Shown here one piece after another: positions 24,301 through 35,019 of a DNA stretch of 64,000 nt. Made by a program: the position numbers and the translations under genes. Position 1 is the first letter of the stretch. Each line of letters starts with the position of its first letter. Source of the DNA: Myoxocephalus aenaeus (lineage: Eukaryota > Chordata > Actinopteri > Perciformes > Cottidae); assembly GCA_038501785.1 (NCBI GenBank), contig JBAMJR010000066.1, positions 743,501-807,500 of the forward strand, written 5' to 3'. Under the pieces are notes generated by a model that was not told the origin of the DNA, searched no databases, and saw only the letters and a list, made by a program, of their open reading frames with translations.

Positions 24301-24844
24301 TATGTAGCTGCTGGATGTTGTGTGTTTCACTTGCTCAAACACTTCAGATGATTCTCCAAGATAAATCTGCGCCCCCTCTCCTTGTTTGGTGCCAAATAAA
24401 AGTTCCCCGTACTTCTCGCGGATTACAAACCCTTCATCATGTCCAAAAGTGTCGGCAGTTATCTCTGATGATTTACCGCACGGCGCCACACCTCCCCGAG
24501 AGGAAAACAAAACGAGATCTCCGGCGCCTTCGGAGCCGCGGGTGAAGGAAAGCTGGAGCCGCTCGGCCCGGGTTTTGTCCTCGGCGGGGAGAGAAGTTCG
24601 GTGACAGTTCACAGCGGGTCAGGTGAGTGGCCTTTACAGTGCCGCCGAGCTATTCTTGTACCTGCCGATGATCAGGTTTCCAGTTCAGCCGCACCAGGTG
24701 CTGCCGCCTGCGGAGCCCCGCGCAGCCAACACGACTCCTCTGGAGACTGAGTCGAGGACGGGACAGGGGCTCAGAGAGCTTGACATTATAATGTGTTTTT
24801 TTTTTGGGGGGGGTCAACGTGCTTCATTGTTGTTGTTGTTGTCA

Positions 24845-24935
24845 GATTAGATTAGATATTCCTTTATTAGTCCTGCAGTGGGGAAATTTGCAGGATTACA
24901 GCAGCAAACGGGTAAAGTGCACATAAGAGACATGG
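24845..24935 (-). repeat. LINE-like 3' tail, reverse orientation
   Basis: Starts 'gattagattagatattcct' and continues 'ctgcagtggggaaatttgca', the reverse complement of the tail at 22801 and 32781. It is 5'-truncated relative to that element. Confidence 0.65.
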
Positions 24936-26959
24936 TCAAATTAACCAATGGGAAACCAACCTATTTTTAGGCCCTTTCCTCGAAAATTGCCCAAACTACA
25001 AAGTGTGTATCTCTGCAACCACGAGGGCTATTTGAATAATTTTGATGTTATACTAAAAGGCCACACATGTGAGATTTTGTTCATATGTGTAAATATCAGT
25101 CTGTATGTTACTGGTTAAGAGTAAATGATGATGACACACAGAAAAAAAAAAGAAAAGGTTTCAGGTCCGCCTAGAAAAAAAAAGCACTTTCAGGATGATT
25201 ATTTCTTTGAAATGATGCAGCTGTACAGACAGAATACAGTTTATTTAAATTTTGAGGTGGTTAAAAAATGATTGTTGTTGTTGTTGTTGTCAGCTGCTTG
25301 ACTCAACAGCAGTGACAACATGAGTGATGGTTTGACACGAGAGCAAAAAGACAGCGGCAGCAGGAGGAGAAGGCCGATCACATTGTACTGCACAAATACT
25401 CAAAATATACTTTATATAACAAGTAGAAGTACTCGTAAGCAAAAGAGGCCCATTTCAGAATCATACGTTGAACTTCTTTATATCCTGGTGTGTAGCTTAA
25501 TAATCTATACTAAAACATCCTCATGTATTTTTACCTACAATAGTTCAGTAAATGTACTTTCCACCGCCAGCAAAACAAAATGCTGTATTGTTGATACGAC
25601 GCAGCAGCGGGCAACTTTTCACTCGGTAGTTCTCCTTAATATTTTACTAAAACAGTCTCTAAATTTAGGTGAAACAATGTTCTCCACTGCATGAGTGAAA
25701 TGCTTGTTTTGACGGTGTATTTAAAATTAGCCTGATGCATTTAAAGCCGAGGAGGTCCTTGTTGTTACTGCGCCATTAAATGGAAAACGTGTGACGCCTC
25801 GCAGGTCGCTTCAAAACGTATTACCCTGTAATTCAGTTTGAATATTACCATTTTATGCTACGTTGTACTTCTACCTCGCTGCAATTCAGAGGGAAACACT
25901 GTGCGTTTAACTCCTGTTTTTACAATTTATTATATAGGATTCGCTGTTATAGATTAAACTGCCCAACAGAACATGAAGTATTACTCTCCACTTTGACCAA
26001 CTATTAAAATGCTTCTTAGCCATTAGCACACGGGTGAGCGTGATACCATAATATAATATTGGGTACTTATTATAATAGCCTATAACACTGTGCTTTTCTC
26101 ACTGCCACATGTGAACATGTCGCTTGTGGGACAAAATAAATAAATACATAAAGCCTGTGAGAGTCAGAGACTTTAAACGGTGTGAAGCTTCCTGTGTTCG
26201 CTGCATGACGCTCCACGGCAATCAGGAAAGCATGAACCCCGTTCAACATCGTGATTAATCGATGCATGAACTAATCATAACAGTGATTTTAGTTGCAGCG
26301 GTAATGTGAATACTTTTGAAATTGTCTGGAGGGTCCCCTCATCTACGCATGGTTTCGGTAGGAAGATGCTCTAAACCCCAGCACGTCAGTAATGCTTTAA
26401 TTAAATCTCCCGCTGGCAGGATATGAAGGGCTGGAGAGTCCTCTCCTGTCTGGGGGTTTCCTGCCCCGCTATACATCACATTGTCTCTACAGGTGACCGC
26501 CGTCCTGCTGCCTGTGAAGTGAAAGAGGAAACGGAGGCCATTATTCAATGCTAATTTGGCATTGACATGAATGTTGTGCTCAGGGGGCTTTCAGGAAATT
26601 TCAGTAAATTCATTTGTATTTCTAGCTGGAATATCCTTCTCACTGACAGTCAATAGACTATGAGTATTGTTCTTTGAAGAAGAGGAGAGCCCCTCGGGCT
26701 GAATGCCTCTTTCTTCCTCGCTCAGCAGTTTCCTTTGTGATGCGTCAGGTAGGGGTTCTATCCTAAGACGGAGATTTAAGGGGAATTTAACCCCTCAACC
26801 TGTTAAGTGTAAGGGGTACAATATAGTTCTGTTTGGAGGGGGTTAGATTGTTTTTTGGGGTATTGTCACATGTATTTGGCAGCTGACGTTTGTTAGCACC
26901 AAACACAAAATACTGCTGAGGCTGGAATGTAGTTTCTTTTGTTGGTATTTCATCATTAA
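24936..26959. other. Intergenic, no gene recognised
   Basis: Single-copy-looking AT-rich sequence. At 25380-25600 there are 'agtagaagtactcgtaag' and 'cagtaaatgtactttccacc', diverged pieces of the fish 'tacttgagtaaatgtac' repeat also seen near 23,300. About 26540-26640 is complex, non-repetitive AT-rich sequence of the kind seen in conserved non-coding elements, but conservation cannot be judged here. Confidence 0.4.
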
Positions 26960-27058
26960 CCAAAATACTGAGCAAATTAAAATGTGACCTGGTGGTGATG
27001 TCAGAGGTCAAGTCAGTAGGATTCCTCCTCTGGGGACAATGAACATCTGCACAGAATG
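26960..27058 (+). repeat. Dispersed fish repeat fragment ('atggcgctgg...cctctggggac' family)
   Basis: Contains 'taggattcctcctctgggga' and 'tgaacatctgcacagaatgt'. This matches one segment of a dispersed repeat with other pieces at 33330, 38760, 39185 and 50085. It abuts the (TA)n tract at 27066. Confidence 0.55.
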
Positions 27059-27065
27059 TAATGGA

Positions 27066-27074
27066 AATATATAA

Positions 27075-27134
<60 letters not shown>
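27066..27134 (+). repeat. (AT)n microsatellite
   Basis: AT run with two interruptions (GT and AC) placed symmetrically, so the tract is close to a perfect palindrome. Confidence 0.95.
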
Positions 27135-27514
27135 TGTCTTGATACTACTGCTGTAGCTCGGCTAATAACTCACAGGATAATTAACAAAATGTTAGTCTTT
27201 TATCTCTTCCTGGTTTGTGCATCAGTCTTTTTTCAAACTTTATTTTCTCCTCTCACTTCTGCTGTGTTTTATATTCTTTGTGTTTAATGTCTTTGTTCCC
27301 CTGTAATTGTTCACACCTTGTCCCATGTGTGAGGACCAGTCTGGTAAATAAACTATGAATACAACAACAAAAATGGCAAATTCAAGCAGCTGTTGCTAAA
27401 GCTATTCGCCAAAGTTTAGAGACGGATTTTCACAACAGCTTCTGAAAGGTTCTCTATATGATATTCGGAACATTAATATAGCCTTTAACTATTTGCTGCG
27501 TGAAGATGTAGTGG

Positions 27515-27765
27515 AGTAATGTCAACCTGAGCAGAGGATGAAGTTGTAATCCGAGCTCCTCGTGTCCTTTGTTGACACAGCCGGGCCGCCAGCGTGCGCA
27601 CGTTGTGCACGCTTTTTAGTGCACGTGAGCTCTGCGCTGAGCGTGCACGTGGTGATTACCCTCAGCCCAACACTGTTAGCTGGGCCGCCGCCGCCATGTT
27701 GAGAGCCCTGTGGAGGCAATGCATACACTCTGAATTTCATATTTTGCACCTTTTTAACCTTTCAA
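27515..27765 (+). repeat. Dispersed repeat copy ('cctgagcagaggatgaagt ... gttgagagcc')
   Basis: Begins 'aacctgagcagaggatgaag', also found near 30215. It ends with 'catgttgagagccctgtgga', 'ggcaatgcat' and 'ttgcaccttttt', which is the reverse complement of sequence at 38000-38090. It is a mobile-element-derived repeat, not a gene. The GC-rich middle gives short chance open frames. Confidence 0.55.
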
Positions 27766-28638
27766 GGACAACAGATCAGATTGAGCCGTAGTCGAGGAGA
27801 CCTTTTCAAATGCTAATGCGATGTTAAATGAGCATGCAAAACAACATCAGTGTTGAAACTTTAAGACATTTAGGTTAATGCAAAACCTTCAAATGATCTT
27901 TTTAACTTCTCTGATTTCCTCGCCTGTCGGTTCCCACCTCAGTGTTTTGCTTTCATTTTGATCAGTGAGTGGAAAGTGAGGTACAAAGGTATAAAGCACG
28001 GCTCTTTCTCCGAAATGATAATCTGAACAAACATGTAACATTTCCTCCGAACAAATCAATTAACTTCGGCTCTGCTATGCTCTCCAGTTCGGGGCTCTGT
28101 GGCCGACGGATGAATAATGTAATTTTGTGTCGGGATGAGTAATGCGGCCACACATCACCTGTCTGGACGAGTGGCTGGGGAGTTGATAATGGGGAGTCCT
28201 CACATTGGGTTTATAAGGCAGGAGAAGAGCGGGAGACAATCCATCCTCTCTCTCTGTGTCGCTCTCTCCATTAACAATTAAGAATAAAGAGAAGGGCACG
28301 CACCAGGAATAAAGAAAGCTGCCTGCAGGGAAATATTTACTTTATGACCAGGTTAATTAAAGGGTTCGATTTGAAGGCCCAGTTTGGTTTTAACACACTG
28401 ATATGATTCTTAAAGGTGACTCGATAAAAGGAAGAGGAAAAAAAAACAACCTCAGGCGTTTTCTCAAACCTGGTTATTGGGTTTCCTGTCATGCAAAGTA
28501 CTGTTTTATTGATTACTCAACGATTGAGGCGGATTTTCATTTGGTCCCGTTACCTGAGATAAGAGCTGTGTTTGACAGGCCAAAGTCTGGAGGGGTGTTT
28601 GTGTTCTGTTTGCCTTGTAGACAGGTAAAGCAGGGTTC

Positions 28639-28640
<2 letters not shown>
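27766..28640. other. Intergenic, no gene recognised
   Basis: Complex single-copy-looking sequence with short chance open frames, none with recognisable domains. Confidence 0.5.

Positions 28641-28712
<72 letters not shown>
28641..28712 (+). repeat. (GT)36 microsatellite
   Basis: Uninterrupted GT run, one of the longest pure arrays in the window. Confidence 0.98.
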
Positions 28713-28716
<4 letters not shown>

Positions 28717-29754
28717 CTGCTTGTCTGTGTGATAACACCAGAGGAAAGCAGGTAATAGGTAACGAGATGACATGAACCAAAACCGATATCCATGAATTTA
28801 CCATTGAATTCGTTCACAGCGCAGAAATGAGTTCTGGAATGCAACATGGAGGGCGTTCCCGTCCTTTCCATCGACAACGTTTGAATGCAATATAAAACCA
28901 CGGGTTTAGGGTTCAGCACCAAACAGCAGAACAACAAAGTCAAAAATCCTGATATTTTTGACAGGAATTTGGGACAAAAACCGAGCGAACATGGAGGCGT
29001 GGGAATGTTTCACTAAAAAACAGCAAACTTAACTTCCCATGCACGCTAACGTGGCTTCATGCCATAAAAACCTTATAAATCTGTGACATCTGTGTACTTG
29101 TCGGCTTGTTTTAAAGTCGATCTTCCCTGTTACGGGACACAATAAATAAATAGATCAATGCTTTCGGAGCCACGCGGCTAATCAACCCCCCCCCCCCCCC
29201 CCCCCCCCCTGCCCGCTTCTCTCTTCTTGCGCAATATTAATTTCCTGTGCAGTGACCATCAGCCTCCTGGCATCACAGAGGTGATCAATGGAGCCGCACG
29301 TCCAGTTCAGGTGATGTGTGCGGCGATAACCGCGGCCTGTTTGCTCGCTCCCAGCAGCGATAACGCCGGAGCCTTAATCGGCCAATGTGTAATGAGTCAC
29401 GTGCAGAAACGGGAGCGACCGCTGTCCCTTTGCATCTTCTTCATCTTCCACCGAGGCCGGACACACTGCGTCTCTGCGACAGTTACACGTGCGTAGATGT
29501 GTGTGTGTTTTTATTGCGTGTGTGTGTGTGTGTGTGTGTGTGTTTAAAGCAGCGCTCCTCCTGAGGCACTCACTGCCTGCTGTTGGAGCCCATACCTGGA
29601 GGCTGACCTCATTTGTTGCAGCACTGCAGCTCCGGACACATGGACGTCACATGACTAAGCCCTCCCAACTCCATATGGAACAAAAGCCCGCTGACCTTAT
29701 TATCGCCGTATCCATTTGAGCTTAACTCTAGGAAACTCTACTTCCTCTGTAGTG
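28713..29754. other. Intergenic, no gene recognised
   Basis: Contains a poly-C run of 24 residues (29186-29209) and a (GT)n tract (29518-29543). The stretch 29220-29500 is GC-balanced, non-repetitive sequence with motifs such as 'taatcggccaatgtgtaatg' and may be regulatory. There is no direct evidence for a gene. Confidence 0.4.
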
Positions 29755-30757
29755 CAGTGGTTCTCCACCTTTTTGTCCAGATTGTCAGGGGGTCTAAAGA
29801 GGTAAAAACTGAACGGCATTCCACAAGGAAGAAAAGCAAAAAGCAAAGGGAAATTAGAAAACATTGTTCAGAGTGAAAACAGCGCAGCAAGTCTTTTTAA
29901 AAAGCTGCTGTGTCTGTGTTGTTTGAGCTGAATTACAGTCCTTGACTGTGAAATTAACCAGATGCCGACACAGCAGTAAACGAGATAGGATTTTCGTACC
30001 GTAAAAAGTATTCTACCTGGAGCGAGCACTTAAATGACCTCGATCGACCAATGCAGTTAGCAGGATGATGCTGAGCTGTGGCCAACATGTAGTTATGTTA
30101 ATTTTTTTTTTGTCCACCAATGATGAATTGATTGTGATGGCTTCTTACAATAAACGGTGCTAAATTCCAAATAGCATGCAGTGCATTCTTATAGTATTTG
30201 GGATGTAAAGGTAGAGTTGAGTAATGTACCTGAGCAGAGGATGAAGTGGCTCTCCCTCTGCATGAGTGTTTGGAATTCAGCACCTTTTAAAAAACAATTA
30301 TTAACAATAATTTTGAAGGGCAAAGCAAAAGTGTAATTTTTTTTTTTTATGAAATAACTTTTTGTGACTCCTCCATCCGTGCTTTTTCAAATAATATAAC
30401 AAAGACAATTGCAATCACTTTCAAGTATATCGGATTGCTCCATCAGACAAAAATAAAGAACATGCGCAATCACGTTGTTCGAACAATGCAAAATAAAGTT
30501 ATATCTGTGCAAAAAATAACAAATATTTGGCAAAAAAAATTTATGCATGCGCAGACTTAACCTGTTAACGGCGTAACGTAAACATTTCCACAAAAAGTAC
30601 AGGCATTTCGCCATGTATTTATTCATGACGTTTTATGTCTGTGTACTTTTAGAAGTTTTCAATAAATGTCTTGAAATAAAGAAATTCTGGATTTCCCCCT
30701 TGCGCCCCACCTGCGCCCCACTAGAGCCGCGTGCGCCCCACAGTTTGAGAACCACTG
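29755..30757. mobile_element. Possible non-autonomous hAT-like element bounded by inverted 'cagtggttct' ends
   Basis: The left end reads 'cagtggttctccaccttttt' and the right end 'cagtttgagaaccactg', whose reverse complement begins 'cagtggttctcaaact'. That end sequence is typical of hAT/Charlie-type elements. No transposase frame is present. Clear 8-bp target duplications were not found (ctgtagtg versus caacccaa), so the two ends could also belong to separate insertions. Confidence 0.4.
30152..30291. repeat. Short element with about 20-bp terminal inverted repeats
   Basis: Left end 'aaacggtgctaaattccaaa' and right end 'tttggaattcagcacctttt' are inverted repeats with two mismatches. The interior carries 'cctgagcagaggatgaag', linking it to the dispersed repeat at 27515 and 38000. 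It is nested in the possible hAT-like element. Confidence 0.6.
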
Positions 30758-30880
30758 CAACCCAACTGATGTCAGTGTTTGGCCGTGTGACACAAGCATC
30801 ATTCCAGGTGAAGCGATCCCATTGTATTCTCTTGATCCAACCAAACACAGTGTGAGTGTGTGTGTACACCCATGGATATA

Positions 30881-30881
<1 letters not shown>

Positions 30882-30960
<79 letters not shown>

Positions 30961-30964
30961 ACAC
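30882..30964 (+). repeat. (CA)n microsatellite
   Basis: About 40 CA units with one TA interruption near the end. Confidence 0.98.
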
Positions 30965-32780
30965 CTGCGCCAGCATTTTAATCAGCATGTGTGCGTTATA
31001 CCTTTTAGCTGCAGATCCACTATATGCTACCTTTTGAGTATGAGCTCAGTTGGCATATGTGTGGGAAGAGGAAATATTCTTTGAACATCGGCACGCACAT
31101 TGCATTGAATTAAATCACCTTTTTTATGGCGAAATGTACGCACAACTATGACATTTCTATGCATGAGTGGAGGTTTATGTAACGGGCGGCGCTGCACAGG
31201 AGTTATGGCTCCGCGGCCCTTTATAGCCGTGCCAGCTTTATACTGCAGATGACGGATACACCGGCTTGAGTACTTCATTTAACGTTCCAGAAACACACGC
31301 TATGAGGTGTGTTCGTGTTTGCGTGTTCCTCTACGATGGATCTTGAGTCCCATCCTTCTTTTTTATTGTAGGATCCAGCAGGATAAGATGATGCCGTTCC
31401 TAACCATCCCCTGGATCCTGACGTCTGTTTAATAATGACCTCACCCTGCCTCGGCCCCAGTGTATGATGGGATGGGGAGCCGAGGGTAAGTCATCGCTGA
31501 GACGTCCCCGTGACTCACCCCGGTTGACATTATTCAAGATGATAGCCAGAGTTGCCGCTTGTCGTGCTTTCCCTAATACCTGCAGGGAAAAGAATAGAAA
31601 AGGAGTATATTAGTATATTATTAATGCTCCGAGCAGATGAGAGAAGTATTACTGTAGGGCGGATTTTAACGCTATAGATTCACTTGGTGCAAGATGAGTG
31701 AACGTCATGTGTCATCTTGCACAGATCGTTTAAAATCTTCAAATTAGGATTAGGACCATTCACTTCACCTTTATGATTATACAGTTGTTCCACGGAAAGT
31801 TAATTCTAAGAAATGAGTAAATCAATTTTAGTTAAAAGTTCAGCTCGTTCAAGGTCCTGACTATTTTAAAGTTGTCATGTTTTTATTAAATGAAATATAA
31901 ATACTTATTTATATCTGTTTATTTGTAAATGTTTTCTCCTCTACATCATAAAACATGCTTTAAAATACTTATCAGATCAAATAATGGGTCAATCGAGAAA
32001 CCAGAGATAAAATCAATGATGTAAAAAAGACAAAGTATGTGCATCTTCTGAATTAATTCATTTATATGGATTTAAATTAATCAAGCAAATAACTAACTAT
32101 GATTAAACTGGTTATTATACTGATTATAAAGATGTTTAATTGGATCTTTCTAAGGAAATATTAACTGCAAACAAGGATAAAACTTATTCTTAAAAAAAGA
32201 ACATAAAGTTTTCTCACCCCCTGAATAGTCTCTATTTCTTTGATCTTGCTTACAGCTCCAAAAAAAACAGCAACAAGGTCGGTTGGTAGGATGACGCCTG
32301 AGAGGTGAAGCAAAGGCCACGAATGAGTCTGCAAAGCACTCGTCACATCGCTCGCTGCAGCGCGCTGTTGTGACGCACGGTGACAACTGAAGGGCGATGA
32401 GTGCATCATCATTCATGGCAGCTCGTCTCCTCTCGTATCCGGACAGGTGACTGCAAGCAAGAGGGCACATTCAATGGGAGCATGTTAGCAAACAATGGTC
32501 TGTTCACATCCAGCCGACGCAGAGACAATCGTCAGTTTTTGGCCAATTGATGAACTTCAAGTCAAATATTGAACTCTGATTTTGGTCTCCACCGACTGCG
32601 GAGGGAATTATCTGTCACTTCAGCTGCTACGTGCTTCATGTGTTCCTCATCTCACTAACATGTCTGAAGTATCTGAAGTTACAGGATCTGATGTTTTCCA
32701 TTATTGTTTTATACATTATTTACATGATTTTACTCTCCTAATATTGGTGCAATATGAATACATTTAAATATTTTTATTCC
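30965..32780. other. Intergenic, no gene recognised
   Basis: AT-rich, mostly non-repetitive sequence. The longest open frames (106 residues or fewer) show no recognisable domain. Confidence 0.5.
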
Positions 32781-32958
32781 GTCTGTATATATATATATAT
32801 TGCTATTGTGGATTATTTTTCTTCTTTACTGTTTTTATTACTGTTTTTACTGTTTATTTATATTACTCTATTTTTATTTACGATGTGTCTCTTGTGCTGT
32901 AATCCTGCAATTTCCCCACTGCGGGACCAATGAAGGATTATTTTATTTTATCTTATCT
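32781..32958 (+). repeat. LINE-like 3' tail
   Basis: Reads 'gctgtaatcctgcaatttcc', 'ccactgcgggaccaatgaag' and then 'gattattttattttatctta'. It is the fullest copy of the tail also present at 22801 (same strand) and 24845 (opposite strand). Confidence 0.7.
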
Positions 32959-32960
32959 TA

Positions 32961-33092
32961 TTCAATTCAGTTTATTTTATACAGCCCAACATCACAAATA
33001 CAAGTTTGCCTCGGAGGGCTTTACAATCTGTACACATAACATCCCTGACCCGGGACCTCACATCGGATCAGGAAAAACTCCCCCAAATAAAG
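32961..33092 (+). repeat. Common fish repeat ('tacagcccaacatcacaaat')
   Basis: Contains 'ttattttatacagcccaaca', 'tcggagggctttacaatctg', 'tacacataacatccctgacc' and 'aggaaaaactccccc'. This combination is a highly dispersed repeat in percomorph fish genomes. It directly follows the LINE-like tail. Confidence 0.7.
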
Positions 33093-33616
33093 ATAGTAAA
33101 ATCCCTTTCTTATCTTAATTAAATTGATTTAAGTTGTAAAATCTATTTTCTATTTATTCCACGAATCACTTATTTTATTTGTAATATGTTATTCAATTGT
33201 ATTGCTTGATAAATCACAATAAAATGATTGCATTAAAGTTATTAATCACTTATTTTATTATATTTAAGGTGTACGTTTGAATATTTATTTTCAGTTTTAT
33301 AAAATACAAGTTATTATAATTTATACTGATGGAGGGCAGGAATGTGTGTCCAAATTCATAGCAATCAATCGAATAGTTTCGGGACAACTTCATGCTGGCG
33401 CCAGCAGGATTCCTCAGCTAGGAACCATGAACCTCTGAGTTGTTGAGATATTTCATGGACCGACAATCACAGACCGACATCAACTACAAAGAAAAAAAGG
33501 ATTTCCACAAGAAATCATTTACTGACAAAGAATAATTACAAGGAAACTCGAAAATAATGCAAGCATGAAAAAGAAGAATATTGTTTGTGAAAATATGCCT
33601 CTATATCTGTCACTAC

Positions 33617-33617
<1 letters not shown>
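33093..33617. repeat. AT-rich spacer with a dispersed-repeat fragment
   Basis: About 33330-33475 contains 'aggattcctcagctaggaac' and 'gttgttgagatatttcatgg'. These belong to the same dispersed repeat as 26960 and 39185. No coding signal. Confidence 0.45.

Positions 33618-33710
<93 letters not shown>
33618..33710 (+). repeat. (CA)n(GA)n compound microsatellite
   Basis: CA run to about 33694, then GA to about 33710. Confidence 0.98.
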
Positions 33711-34441
33711 TCAGGTTATTTCCATTATCTCTATCCATTAGCTTTAATAGGTTCATGTATTGTACATCCACACAAACACACTTAAACTGCTGTATTTCAA
33801 TCCACTGAGCACCTTCATCATCATCATACAGGTGACCCCCCCCCCTTCAGCCTCACCGTCATCATCCTCAGAACCGCAGAAACCATCTCCACCTCCACTC
33901 CTCACTATTTTGACACTAATTGCTCTTTGTCGAGATCAAACCACTTCGCAGTGTTTTCTTTTCTCTGCTCACCCCGAAAATTCCCTCTGACACTTGACAG
34001 TCACTGAAAGGGGCTTCACATCTCACACATCAGACAGGTATCTAGTACGATGTGATAAAAGCCAAATTTAATATTCAAACCGATCTCTTTTTCTTCCCAA
34101 CCTGCCATCCTCAGCCTCCTCTGCTCTCCTCAACTTCGGAATGATACTTTAATCTGCCGGGTATTCAAAGTGTGGAACGGTGGAGAGATGTAGTCTGCAC
34201 GGTTTTGATGTACTGTTACTGCTGTGTTGTGCATGGTAGCTAAAACCAGTCTGGAAATCTAAACTACAGAGGAGCCAAGTTATGAAATAATGTCAAATAT
34301 GACTTTCATATCTTTTTTTCTGTGTTTAGATGTTTCTGGCAAAGAAAATCATATCAATATGATGGATTCAGAAGTGTCTTCCTATGTACTTTTATGGGCT
34401 ATTTGAAAATATTTCAATTTAAAAGTTGAAATGACTCATTA
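33711..34441. other. Intergenic, no gene recognised
   Basis: Contains a short C run with pyrimidine-rich sequence (33835-33900). No coding or structural feature recognised. Confidence 0.5.
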
Positions 34442-34770
34442 CCGTAAAAGTCGAGTTACAAGCCGCTCCTACCTCCGGTCAGTGTCCCCGCTGTAGCAAG
34501 CTAGGAGCTAGGAGCTGTAGCCAGCTAGCGCTGCTGCTAGCGCTGCTGCTAGCTCCCTGCTGCTGCTGCTACTGGCCCCGTCCCCTCTACCCAAGTTGGG
34601 TGTCGAGCCGGGGCTCCTTCGGTGGTTGTCGGGGAGCTAGCGGAGAGCTAGCGGAAGTTAGCGGAAGTTAGCGGGGAACTAGCAGAACGCTAGCTGGCTA
34701 CAGCGGGGAGCTATATTTACAAGCAGCTACTGACCGAAGGTAGTAGCTGCTTGTAACCCGACTTTTACGG
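34442..34770 (+). mobile_element. Fold-back (MITE-like) element, copy 1
   Basis: The terminal inverted repeats of about 40 bp begin CCGTAAAAGTCG, continue as GTTACAAGC.GCT.CTACCT.CGGTCAGT with few mismatches, and are flanked on both sides by TA. The interior is rich in GCTAGC and GCTGCT modules arranged in opposite orientation in the two halves. A unique core is centred on 'tgggtgtcgagccgggg'. There is no open frame of note. The TA flanks fit a Tc1/mariner-type target duplication, but TA could also be the outermost bases of the inverted repeat. A second copy lies at 54571-54923 in the opposite orientation. Confidence 0.8.
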
Positions 34771-34981
34771 TACTTCTGGTATCTTTCATAAAGAGCTTGG
34801 AGGAGCGTATTTTCAGTCCAGCAGTGCAGTTTTGATTATTAAAGCTACTACGAGAAACTTTAATTGCGTGTTGATTTTGGCGGCCCCTGTGGACAGAAGC
34901 TGTAGTGTTTCCGAGCGCTGGAATCCATTTAGAAAACCTCTCATCTTCCTGCAGCAGGGTCGATGGAGATCCTGCACGTAT

Positions 34982-35019
34982 AGAGCACTTCTACTTTTCA
35001 AAGTAGAAGAAGTGCTCTA
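34982..35019. repeat. Short hairpin-forming inverted repeat
   Basis: 'agagcacttct' pairs with 'agaagtgctct', extended by an ACTT/AAGT pairing after a small bulge, with a loop of a few bases. It is too short for a microRNA precursor. It lies about 210 bp right of the fold-back element. Confidence 0.7.
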
